From NCBI GenBank assembly GCA_964607245.1, contig CAZSIB010000001.1, forward strand, positions 248,001 through 312,000: a DNA stretch of 64,000 nt. Direction: 5' to 3'. This DNA is from CAZLPZ01 sp964607245 (lineage in GTDB: Bacteria > Pseudomonadota > Alphaproteobacteria > Micavibrionales > Micavibrionaceae). The translations under genes were made by a program, and so were the position numbers. The notes beneath the pieces were generated by a model. That model was not told the DNA's origin. It was given only the letters and a program-made list of their open reading frames with translations, and did not search any database. Positions 57,198 through 64,000 of the stretch are shown piece after piece; the first letter of the stretch is position 1; every line of letters starts with the position of its first letter.

Positions 57198-57710
57198 ATG
57201 GCAAAAAGTAATCCTTCTGTGAAAAAATCATCGCACGTCATGCCGATTGATATCGGAATTTCCGCACGTGACCGCCAAAAAATTGCGGATGGGCTCTCGG
57301 CTTTACTCGCGGATAGTTACACCCTTTATCTAATGACGCATAATTTCCACTGGAACGTCACGGGCCCGCATTTTAATACGCTTCACGCCATGTTCATGGC
57401 CCAATACACCGAACAATGGGCGGCATTAGATCTGATCGCCGAACGTATTCGTGCACTGGGCTTCCCCGCACCAGGAACATATAGCGATTTTGTAAAACTC
57501 GGCTCTATTCGTGAAGTTGATGGAGTTCCTCGCGCGATGGATATGGTCCGACACCTTATTACAGCCCAGGAAGCGACGGCCCGAACTGCGCGTGATTTGT
57601 TTCCCATCGCCGACGCGGCAGGAGACCAACCCACGGCAGATTTATTGACCCAGCGGATCAATATTCACGAGAAAACTGCTTGGATGCTGCGCAGTTTGCT
57701 CGATGAATAA
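57198..57710 (+). CDS. dps: Dps-type ferritin-like DNA-binding protein
   Basis: 170 residues. Ferroxidase ligands are in [19 protein letters not shown] and [11 protein letters not shown], as in Dps. The Lys/Ser-rich N-terminus ([11 protein letters not shown]) may bind DNA. Dps stores iron and protects DNA against peroxide. AGGAA lies 7 bases upstream. It sits between rsfS and rlmH, an unusual place. Confidence 0.92.
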   Translation: MAKSNPSVKKSSHVMPIDIGISARDRQKIADGLSALLADSYTLYLMTHNFHWNVTGPHFNTLHAMFMAQYTEQWAALDLIAERIRALGFPAPGTYSDFVKLGSIREVDGVPRAMDMVRHLITAQEATARTARDLFPIADAAGDQPTADLLTQRINIHEKTAWMLRSLLDE

Positions 57711-57715
57711 ATCAA

Positions 57716-58168
57716 ATGCCAACGGTCCATATTATTGCGGTGGGGCGGATCAAACCTGGCCCTTTAAAAGATCTGATTTCAGATTATCAAAAAAGGATCG
57801 GCTGGAATTTACGCCTTCATGAGATCGATATCCGGGATGCCGGCCCACAGCAGCAGGTTCGCGAAAACCAAGCGGTTTTCGCGGCTTTACCGGATGGTGC
57901 CACCGTTTTTTGTTTGGATGAGCGGGGAAAAACCATGAAAAGCGCAGATTTTTCGCGCATGATCCAAACCGAATTTGATGACGGGCGTGACGTGGCGTTT
58001 GTGATTGGCGGTGCGGATGGGCTCCTCGACACCGTACGCGGGCGCGCGAAACATTTGATCGCCTTTGGGATGATGACCTGGCCTCATCAACTGGTGCGCG
58101 TGATGTTGGTTGAACAACTTTACCGCGCCCAGCAAATCGTCGCGGGCCACCCCTATCATCGGGAATAG
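57716..58168 (+). CDS. rlmH: 23S rRNA pseudouridine1915 N3-methyltransferase
   Basis: 150 residues, SPOUT fold. Motifs: CLDERGKTMKS, FVIGGADGL and the C-terminal knot MTWPHQLVRVMLVEQLYRA. It methylates a pseudouridine in helix 69 of 23S rRNA. It starts 5 bases after dps. Confidence 0.96.
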   Translation: MPTVHIIAVGRIKPGPLKDLISDYQKRIGWNLRLHEIDIRDAGPQQQVRENQAVFAALPDGATVFCLDERGKTMKSADFSRMIQTEFDDGRDVAFVIGGADGLLDTVRGRAKHLIAFGMMTWPHQLVRVMLVEQLYRAQQIVAGHPYHRE

Positions 58169-58215
58169 TCATTCTTCCCCCTAGCCTTACCAAGCACAAT
58201 TGCTATCATGCGGGG

Positions 58216-59427
58216 ATGCGTCGAATCGTTCTCATCTTGATATTCCTTGGTGGATTAGCCTTGCCCGGCTTTGCCCAAGCGCAAACGGCTGTACCCGTGC
58301 CGCAAAACAAGCAGGTCGTCATGGCGCATAACGCCGATGAAATGGCCGTCCATCGCGCCGCGCAAAAGAGATTGAAAGAAAATCTGGCCAAGGTGGATGA
58401 CGAAATCGACGGGTTACGGAGTAGCATGATCCGTGTCGCGCGCGAGGTGAAAAAGCGTGAAACCGATATGAGCGGCCTGGAGGAGGAAATTCGCACGCTT
58501 CAATCGCGGCGGACGGTCTTGCAACGGAAACTGCAAAAAGATCATAAGGTCATCGCGCAAATGTCCTCGGGGCTGCTCCGGATCCGAACCATTCCACCCG
58601 AAGCCCTTTTGGCCCGTCCCGGCGCGCCACTTGAAACCGCGCAAGCCGCGATGATCTTGCGCGATGTCATGGCCCCAATTAACGCACATGCGCGCGAAAT
58701 TCATCTGGACCTTGCCGAACTTCAAACTCTTGAGCAAAACTTGCGCGGACGGCAGGCCGAACTCAAGCAAGCGTCCAAACATATTTTGGCCGATCAAACA
58801 CGTCTTGCTGACTTGATCCGTCGGCGTGAAGCCGCTTATCACAATTTGAAATCCGATCTTGCTACACAAGAGGCGGATTTGGCACGCCTGGCCCAGGACG
58901 CTGCGGACTTTAAAGATCTGATCCAAAAACTTGAGGCACGAAACAGAAATTTGGCGAGCGCCGATGCCACGGCGGCCACGCCTAAAAAAGGTCTTTTCCG
59001 TCACGCCAGCCTTCCGCCACGGTTAGATCAAAAGGCGTTGAGGTCCTTTGGTGATATCCAAATGCCGATTTCCGGGATTATTCGTGTTGGATACGGCGCG
59101 ACTGATGATATTGGTTCCGAAAGCCAGGGGTTAAAGATTGAAGGGCGGGCCGGAGCGTTGGTCGTTGCCCCCATCAACGGGGTGATCCGGTACAAAGGCA
59201 AGTTTAAAAATTACGGTAACATGGTCATTATCGAGCACGGGAAAAACTATCACTCCCTGGTTGCCGGATTTGCAAAAATCGATACAGTAGTCGGACAATC
59301 TGTTGTCGCTGGGGAACCTTTGGGGACTTTGGGGACAACACGACGGGCCCGCCCTGCTCTCTACTACGAACTTCGCCAAAATGGCAAACCGGTCAACCCC
59401 GCGCGGCTTTTTGCCGATCTGGGATAG
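58216..59427 (+). CDS. envC: EnvC-like murein hydrolase activator (LytM domain)
   Basis: 403 residues with a signal peptide (about 1-22), a long coiled coil (about 40-250) and a C-terminal LytM/M23 domain (about 295-400). The zinc ligands of active M23 peptidases are missing: the first histidine position reads SESQGLKIEG and the final pair reads YYELR. This is the pattern of EnvC, which activates amidases instead of cutting. It follows rlmH and precedes ctpA. Confidence 0.92.
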   Translation: MRRIVLILIFLGGLALPGFAQAQTAVPVPQNKQVVMAHNADEMAVHRAAQKRLKENLAKVDDEIDGLRSSMIRVAREVKKRETDMSGLEEEIRTLQSRRTVLQRKLQKDHKVIAQMSSGLLRIRTIPPEALLARPGAPLETAQAAMILRDVMAPINAHAREIHLDLAELQTLEQNLRGRQAELKQASKHILADQTRLADLIRRREAAYHNLKSDLATQEADLARLAQDAADFKDLIQKLEARNRNLASADATAATPKKGLFRHASLPPRLDQKALRSFGDIQMPISGIIRVGYGATDDIGSESQGLKIEGRAGALVVAPINGVIRYKGKFKNYGNMVIIEHGKNYHSLVAGFAKIDTVVGQSVVAGEPLGTLGTTRRARPALYYELRQNGKPVNPARLFADLG

Positions 59428-59453
59428 GATTTAACGAGACAGCATAGAATTGG

Positions 59454-60950
59454 ATGATCATGCGTTACACACTTTACTCCTTTGCCCTTTTGTCACTCTG
59501 CCTCGTTTTGACTTTTGCTGCCCCGGCCCAAGCGCAAAAAGCGCCTGAGAAACCCGCGTCCTCATCCACAAAAGTTGATCTGCCGCCCCAAAAGAAAACC
59601 CAGGCCGAGATGGATGATGAAAGCTATCGGCAGCTGAATTTATTCGGTGAAGTCTTTGAACGTGTGCGTGCACAATATGTCGATGAGGTGTCGGACAAGG
59701 TTTTGATTGAAAACGCCGTGAACGGGATGCTGACCGCGCTTGACCCACATTCAGGCTATTTGAATGATGACAATTTTAAAGATATGCAGGTGCAAACACG
59801 TGGTGAATTCGGCGGACTGGGTATTGAAGTCACGCAAGAAAATGGTCTGGTCAAGGTGGTCACACCCATTGATGATACGCCCGCATTTCGCGCCGGTGTA
59901 AAATCAGGCGATTTTATTACGCATCTTGACGGAAAACCCATGGTCGGGATTGGACTTGCCGAGGCTGTCGATATGTTGCGCGGGAAAGTTGGAAGCAAGC
60001 TGACCCTGACATTACGTCGTGAAGGAGTTGCGGAGCCCATCAAGGTTCCTCTTGTTCGTGATGTGATCAAGATTCAGTCCGTCCGGTCCCGTATCGAGGG
60101 GGATGTCGGCTATGTCCGGATCACATCCTTTAACGATCATACAGACACCGGGCTTGAAAAAGCGTTCACAGATATTCAGAAAGAACTTGGGCCAAAGCTA
60201 AAGGGATATGTGGTGGATCTGCGGAATAATCCTGGCGGGTTGTTAGAGCAAGCGATCAGTGTCTCGGATGCTTTTCTCGATAAGGGCGAAATTGTGTCGA
60301 CCCGTGGCCGGAATGAAAAAGATACGCGCCGCGACAATGCAACCCCTGGAGACCGTGCAAACGGATTGCCAGTCGTCGTTTTGATTAACGGCGGGACTGC
60401 ATCAGCGGCCGAAATTGTGTCGGGTGCCCTCCAAGATCATCGCCGCGCGATTATTCTGGGGACCCAATCTTTTGGGAAGGGGTCCGTTCAAACCGTGATG
60501 CCGATCCCCGGTCAAGGCGCGATGAAATTGACAACAGCACGGTATTACACGCCCTCAGGGCGTTCCATTCAGGCGAAGGGAATTGAACCGGACATCGTGG
60601 TCGAACAGGCAAAAATTGAAAACGACAAAAACAACGGCGATATGATTAAAGAGTCCGATTTGAAAGGTGCTCTTGCCAATCCAGACGGCAAGACCACACC
60701 GGAAGCAGAACCCACCCCGGAAAAAACTGTGCCGGATGCGCCAGAAAAACCACTGACGCCCGAAGAAAAACAAAAGGCAGAGCAGGCCGAACAAAGCCTT
60801 AAAGATTACCAACTGCAACGTGGATTAGATCTTATTCGAGGGCTTGCGCTTTATACCGAAGATGCAAGCCGGGTTCCGGCCCATCGTGATGAAAAAGCAA
60901 CCACGGTAACGCCAACACCCGTTTTGCAAGATAAAAAGACGACCGAATGA
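59454..60950 (+). CDS. ctpA: Carboxyl-terminal processing protease (S41 family)
   Basis: 498 residues: a signal peptide (about 1-26), a PDZ domain (about 105-190) and an S41 catalytic domain with Ser in GGTASAAEIVSGAL and Lys in QSFGKGSVQ. The Pro/Glu-rich C-terminus is long. CtpA proteases trim periplasmic proteins and often control peptidoglycan hydrolases. The next gene overlaps its last 4 bases. Confidence 0.95.
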   Translation: MIMRYTLYSFALLSLCLVLTFAAPAQAQKAPEKPASSSTKVDLPPQKKTQAEMDDESYRQLNLFGEVFERVRAQYVDEVSDKVLIENAVNGMLTALDPHSGYLNDDNFKDMQVQTRGEFGGLGIEVTQENGLVKVVTPIDDTPAFRAGVKSGDFITHLDGKPMVGIGLAEAVDMLRGKVGSKLTLTLRREGVAEPIKVPLVRDVIKIQSVRSRIEGDVGYVRITSFNDHTDTGLEKAFTDIQKELGPKLKGYVVDLRNNPGGLLEQAISVSDAFLDKGEIVSTRGRNEKDTRRDNATPGDRANGLPVVVLINGGTASAAEIVSGALQDHRRAIILGTQSFGKGSVQTVMPIPGQGAMKLTTARYYTPSGRSIQAKGIEPDIVVEQAKIENDKNNGDMIKESDLKGALANPDGKTTPEAEPTPEKTVPDAPEKPLTPEEKQKAEQAEQSLKDYQLQRGLDLIRGLALYTEDASRVPAHRDEKATTVTPTPVLQDKKTTE

Positions 60951-62188
60951 TTTTGAACAGCCATACACATGCAACGATCAAGGCGTACATTCAAAACGCA
61001 CCGGCGTCTTTGCGTACCGTGTTTGGGTATGTTTTAAATCGCCTGAAACGAGGTGCTACGCCTCTTTCTCCTGCGGAGGTATATCATCCTGCTGGCATCC
61101 CTGATCAGGGGGAGTGGAAACGTATTTTAAATACGCCCGATTTTCAGGCGGCGTTTATCCACGGAATCTCGATCTGGTCGGGTGCTTTGGTGGGGCTTCT
61201 TGTCTGGGCGATTTTCCAACAAACACCTGTTGATCCACCCTATCGGTATATTTTGGATCTGACCCCGCCCACAACGGAGGAAGGCACATCTGCCAAAACA
61301 GAAGAGACCACAATACCTCAGGATACAAAACATCAAGATACCGGACATGATACCCCGGTCACGGCGGCACCAGAGAAATTTTCCGTACCCTTGCCGGGCT
61401 TGACCGAACAACATGCAAAATACGGCGATTTGCCGATCATTCGCAAAAGCGATCATCTTCGGCCATTTGATGCCTATCGCCACCCTTTCGCAAAAGATAA
61501 TTTAAGCAAGCCGTTGATTGCGGTTGTAATGATGGATTACGGTCTTTCCGAACAAGGATCGGATGGCATCTTGGGTGTTTTGCCCAGTGGCGTCAACTTG
61601 TTACTCTCGACCGCCGCACGCGATACGCGCGCCTGGGTCCAAAAGGCCTACGATCATGGGCATGAAGTTTGGTTACAACTGGCCCTCGAACCGCCAGATT
61701 ACCCGGCAAGCGACCCGGGTGCCCATGCGCTCATGACCGCTGGCTCGATTGAAAGCAACCAAGATGCTTTACTTGCACAACTCGGCCATGCAGTGGGTTA
61801 TGCGGGCGTGTTCTCTCCTCTGCCCAGCCCTTATTTTCTGTCGGGAGCGGACGCCGATTTTGCCGCGAATGCGATGTTCGACCGCGGTCTAGGGCTTATG
61901 ATCAATGCGTCGACCACCTCTCCCATCGTCCGCAATGCGGCGCTTGATTCCAAAGCTCCGTTTTATATGGGTGACATGATTGTGGCGGCAGACCCGCGCC
62001 TATATCCAGATGCTTTTGCAAAGGCCGAGGCGCAGGCGCAAAAAAACGGTTTCGCGATTATCGTGTTTTCTCCCCTGCCCTTTGCCCAGAAAAAAATGCT
62101 CGACTGGACTGGACAATTAACTGCGCGAGGATTTTCTCTCGCGCCCCTCTCCATCATCTCCGAACGTGGAAAGGATTTAAGTCGATGA
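60947..62188 (+). CDS. Divergent polysaccharide deacetylase paralogue, metal site lost
   Basis: 413 residues with one membrane helix (about 62-82), an acidic Thr/Pro-rich linker and the DUF610/YibQ-type barrel. It is related to the protein at 8133, but the motif positions have changed: MMDYGL for IIDDMGL, LQLALEPP for HLPMEAF, VFSPLPSPY for NNHMGSR and IVFSPLP for IGHPKND. Catalysis by the usual site is therefore unlikely. The position between ctpA and rppH is the standard one in alphaproteobacteria. It overlaps ctpA and rppH by 4 bases each. Confidence 0.85.
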   Translation: MILNSHTHATIKAYIQNAPASLRTVFGYVLNRLKRGATPLSPAEVYHPAGIPDQGEWKRILNTPDFQAAFIHGISIWSGALVGLLVWAIFQQTPVDPPYRYILDLTPPTTEEGTSAKTEETTIPQDTKHQDTGHDTPVTAAPEKFSVPLPGLTEQHAKYGDLPIIRKSDHLRPFDAYRHPFAKDNLSKPLIAVVMMDYGLSEQGSDGILGVLPSGVNLLLSTAARDTRAWVQKAYDHGHEVWLQLALEPPDYPASDPGAHALMTAGSIESNQDALLAQLGHAVGYAGVFSPLPSPYFLSGADADFAANAMFDRGLGLMINASTTSPIVRNAALDSKAPFYMGDMIVAADPRLYPDAFAKAEAQAQKNGFAIIVFSPLPFAQKKMLDWTGQLTARGFSLAPLSIISERGKDLSR

Positions 62189-62682
62189 CGGTTCACCATG
62201 GATCCACCTATCCACCGGGTACAGGGATTTACCGCCCTTGTGTGGGGATTGTTTTAATGAACAATCAAGGGGAAGTTTTTATTGGAGAACGCATTGATCA
62301 TCCGGGTGCCTGGCAAATGCCCCAAGGGGGAATCGACCCCGGTGAAGATTTACAAACTGCTTTTTTTCGTGAACTTTGGGAAGAAACCGGGGTGCGGGAT
62401 GCCGACATTGTGGGCTCCTACCCAGAACCCATCCGCTATGATTTTCCCCCGGCGAAACGATCCCGCTTGTATAACGGTGCCTATGATGGACAGGAACAAA
62501 CATGGGTTGGCGCGATTCATCGCGGCGATGACAAGGATATCATTTTAACCAATCATAACCCGCCGGAATTTCGTGCCTGGCGGTGGTGTACGCCGCTTGA
62601 ACTGTTGGATATTATTGTTCCGTTCAAACGTCATACGTATGAACGTGTGCTTGTTCATTTCAAACCGTATCTGTTGAAATAA
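62185..62682 (+). CDS. rppH: RNA pyrophosphohydrolase
   Basis: 165 residues. The Nudix box is complete (GGIDPGED, then RELWEETGV). RppH removes pyrophosphate from mRNA 5' ends and starts their decay. It overlaps the deacetylase paralogue by 4 bases. Its last 23 bases overlap the convergent ymdB-like gene. Confidence 0.95.
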   Translation: MTVHHGSTYPPGTGIYRPCVGIVLMNNQGEVFIGERIDHPGAWQMPQGGIDPGEDLQTAFFRELWEETGVRDADIVGSYPEPIRYDFPPAKRSRLYNGAYDGQEQTWVGAIHRGDDKDIILTNHNPPEFRAWRWCTPLELLDIIVPFKRHTYERVLVHFKPYLLK

Positions 62683-63475
62683 GCCCTTGACCGATCCGCA
62701 CGGACCGAATCTCTGTCGCGTGGCCTGTTGTATCATTCGTTTCAATGAAAACACCGCAGAGCATGGCAGGCCCTTCGCACGGACTTAGCTTCTCGCCGGG
62801 TACTTTACGTACGAAACGCGCCACCGCCAAATCCTTGCGCATTCCGATCACGCTGTCGTAATCTCCAGTCATACCGGCATCTGTTTGAAACGCAGTGCCA
62901 CCGGGCAAAATACGCGCATCTGCCGTGGGCACATGGGTATGCGTGCCAATCACCGCGCTGACCCGGCCATCCAGGTGATACGCGATTGCTTGTTTCTCAC
63001 TGCTGGCCTCACCATGAAAATCAAGGAAAATCGCGTGAATCCCGTTCGATCCCAGCGGGTATTGGTCGAGCAACCCGCGGATCACAGCGAAAGGATCGTC
63101 GAGTGGGTCCATAAACAACCGGCCCATCGCATTGATCACCATGATCTTGCGCCCCCCCGATACATCCAGGATCACATGTCCACGCCCCACTGTACCCGGC
63201 GGATAATTAATAGGCCGGATCATCCGCGGTATGCGGTCAAGATAAGGAATAATCTCACGCTGATCCCAAACATGATTGCCCGATGTAATCACGTCAACGC
63301 CATAGCTATAAAGATCATCACAAATCTTGGGTGTATGCCCAAAGCCGTGCGCGCTGTTTTCTGCATTCGCAATCACAACATCCAGCGACAGGCGCGTGCG
63401 AAGCAAGGGCAAATAATCGCGGACAGCATCTCGGCCCGACCGGCCAACAATGTCACCGATAAATAAGATTTTCAA
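62660..63475 (-). CDS. YmdB/TIGR00282-type metallophosphoesterase
   Basis: 271 residues. Metal ligands are in FIGDIVGRSGR, ANAENSAHG, SGNHVWD and IGTHTHVPTAD. Relatives hydrolyse cyclic nucleotides or 2',3'-cyclic phosphates and influence development in Bacillus. It lies 14 bases upstream of the cyclo-ligase stop on the same strand order (after the cyclo-ligase gene). Confidence 0.93.
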   Translation of the reverse strand: MKILFIGDIVGRSGRDAVRDYLPLLRTRLSLDVVIANAENSAHGFGHTPKICDDLYSYGVDVITSGNHVWDQREIIPYLDRIPRMIRPINYPPGTVGRGHVILDVSGGRKIMVINAMGRLFMDPLDDPFAVIRGLLDQYPLGSNGIHAIFLDFHGEASSEKQAIAYHLDGRVSAVIGTHTHVPTADARILPGGTAFQTDAGMTGDYDSVIGMRKDLAVARFVRKVPGEKLSPCEGPAMLCGVFIETNDTTGHATEIRSVRIGQGLISTDTV

Positions 63476-63489
63476 AAGAAAGACGCTTT

Positions 63490-64000
63490 CTAACCACGAA
63501 AATCGTGGGTGGCTTGCGGCGTAACGACAAAATCAAGACGGATGTCGTGATCCTCACGCGGCAAAGGGAATAAACAAATTTGTTCGGCATACGCATAGCC
63601 GACCGTGACGACCTTATGCCCGATTTCAGCGAATTTTGCAAGTGTCCGGTCATAATACCCACCGCCATACCCCAACCGATATCCCTTGCGGTCAAACGCC
63701 AAAAGCGGCAACAACATGATATCGGGCAGAACGGGTGTGCCTTGGGGTTGTGGAATGCCGTGCGGACCAGGGATTAGCATTTGTCGGCCGTCATAATGAA
63801 TAAAATCCAAGATCCCTGTCGATGTGTTCGTCGCTGGAAGCAAGGTTTCTGCCCCTAACCCGTGAAGTTCTTCAATCAAAGGAAAAGTATCCAGTTCACG
63901 TCGAACAGGCCAGTAGAGGGCGATCTTGTGCCCAGCCTGGGGGAGGAAATGAGTCAAGAAAACCTGCGCGGCTTTTTCACCTTCATCACCGGTCAGGCGC
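63490..64000 (-). CDS. 5-formyltetrahydrofolate cyclo-ligase, 5' part missing
   Basis: Converts 5-formyltetrahydrofolate to methenyl-tetrahydrofolate. About 170 residues visible; the open frame runs to the window edge without a start. The motifs ALYWPVRRELDT and LPLLAFDRKGYRLGYGGGYYDRTL are the family signature. The gene is often next to the 6S RNA in proteobacteria, but that region is beyond the edge. It precedes the YmdB-like gene. Confidence 0.92.
   Translation of the reverse strand, partial: RLTGDEGEKAAQVFLTHFLPQAGHKIALYWPVRRELDTFPLIEELHGLGAETLLPATNTSTGILDFIHYDGRQMLIPGPHGIPQPQGTPVLPDIMLLPLLAFDRKGYRLGYGGGYYDRTLAKFAEIGHKVVTVGYAYAEQICLFPLPREDHDIRLDFVVTPQATHDFRG

Overview
The window looks like chromosomal DNA of an alphaproteobacterium. 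Supporting signs are the stand-alone F0 gene cluster with both b and b' subunits, a GTTC-N7-GTTC SOS box in front of lexA, SMC rather than MukB, the block rlmH/envC/ctpA/divergent polysaccharide deacetylase/rppH, and the order ppiD-tpiA-secG-kdsA-eno-ftsB. Flagellar genes (fliI, fliJ) and KDO synthesis (kdsA) indicate a motile or formerly motile Gram-negative cell. A Micavibrio-like or other deep-branching lineage is possible, but I cannot test it here. Most of the window is dense housekeeping DNA, with small lineage-specific genes slotted into operons that are normally uninterrupted.

Layout. 1-3013 (minus): dnaK, a small J-domain protein and dnaJ (cut by the window edge). 3167-6387: a divergent alpha/beta hydrolase, tRNA-Leu(UAA) with a 61-bp duplication of its 3' part 1.4 kb downstream (a remnant integrated element), a small membrane protein and tRNA-Ser(GCU). 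6558-9323: lexA and its SOS box, an unknown membrane protein and a divergent polysaccharide deacetylase. 9488-16208: ppiD (minus), then tpiA, secG, kdsA, eno, ftsB and an HxD-motif protein. 16215-23102 (minus): F0 genes, smc and a DsbA-like protein. 23425-29108: nuoA-nuoE, interrupted by three non-nuo genes, two of which encode related periplasmic solute-binding proteins. 29114-31137 (minus): Nudix hydrolase and a sodium:solute symporter with a His-rich tail. 31323-34951: unknown gene, fliI, fliJ and a degenerate Nudix-like protein. 35139-37687: rpsB and tsf, separated by a REP-like element and four tandem micro-ORFs. 37843-42318: ornithine-type decarboxylase, a membrane protein and secA.

42544-47172: parvulin-type foldase, lytic transglycosylase, RlpA and a D,D-carboxypeptidase, a cell-envelope block. 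47182-53262: a tightly packed plus-strand operon tmk-holB-metG-tatD-MBL phosphodiesterase-queA with 4-bp ATGA overlaps. 53361-56469: three unknown small genes around a two-repeat ThyX-like protein. 56696-64000: rsfS, dps, rlmH, envC-like, ctpA, a second deacetylase paralogue and rppH on plus, then a YmdB-type phosphoesterase and a partial 5-formyltetrahydrofolate cyclo-ligase on minus.

The most unusual structures are the solute-binding genes alternating with nuoC, nuoD and nuoE, the micro-ORF cassette between rpsB and tsf, the tRNA-Leu att-type duplication with paired GGGACA repeats at each end, and the two-repeat ThyX protein whose signature motifs are divided between its halves. No CRISPR array, rRNA operon, transposase or recognisable defence system was found.
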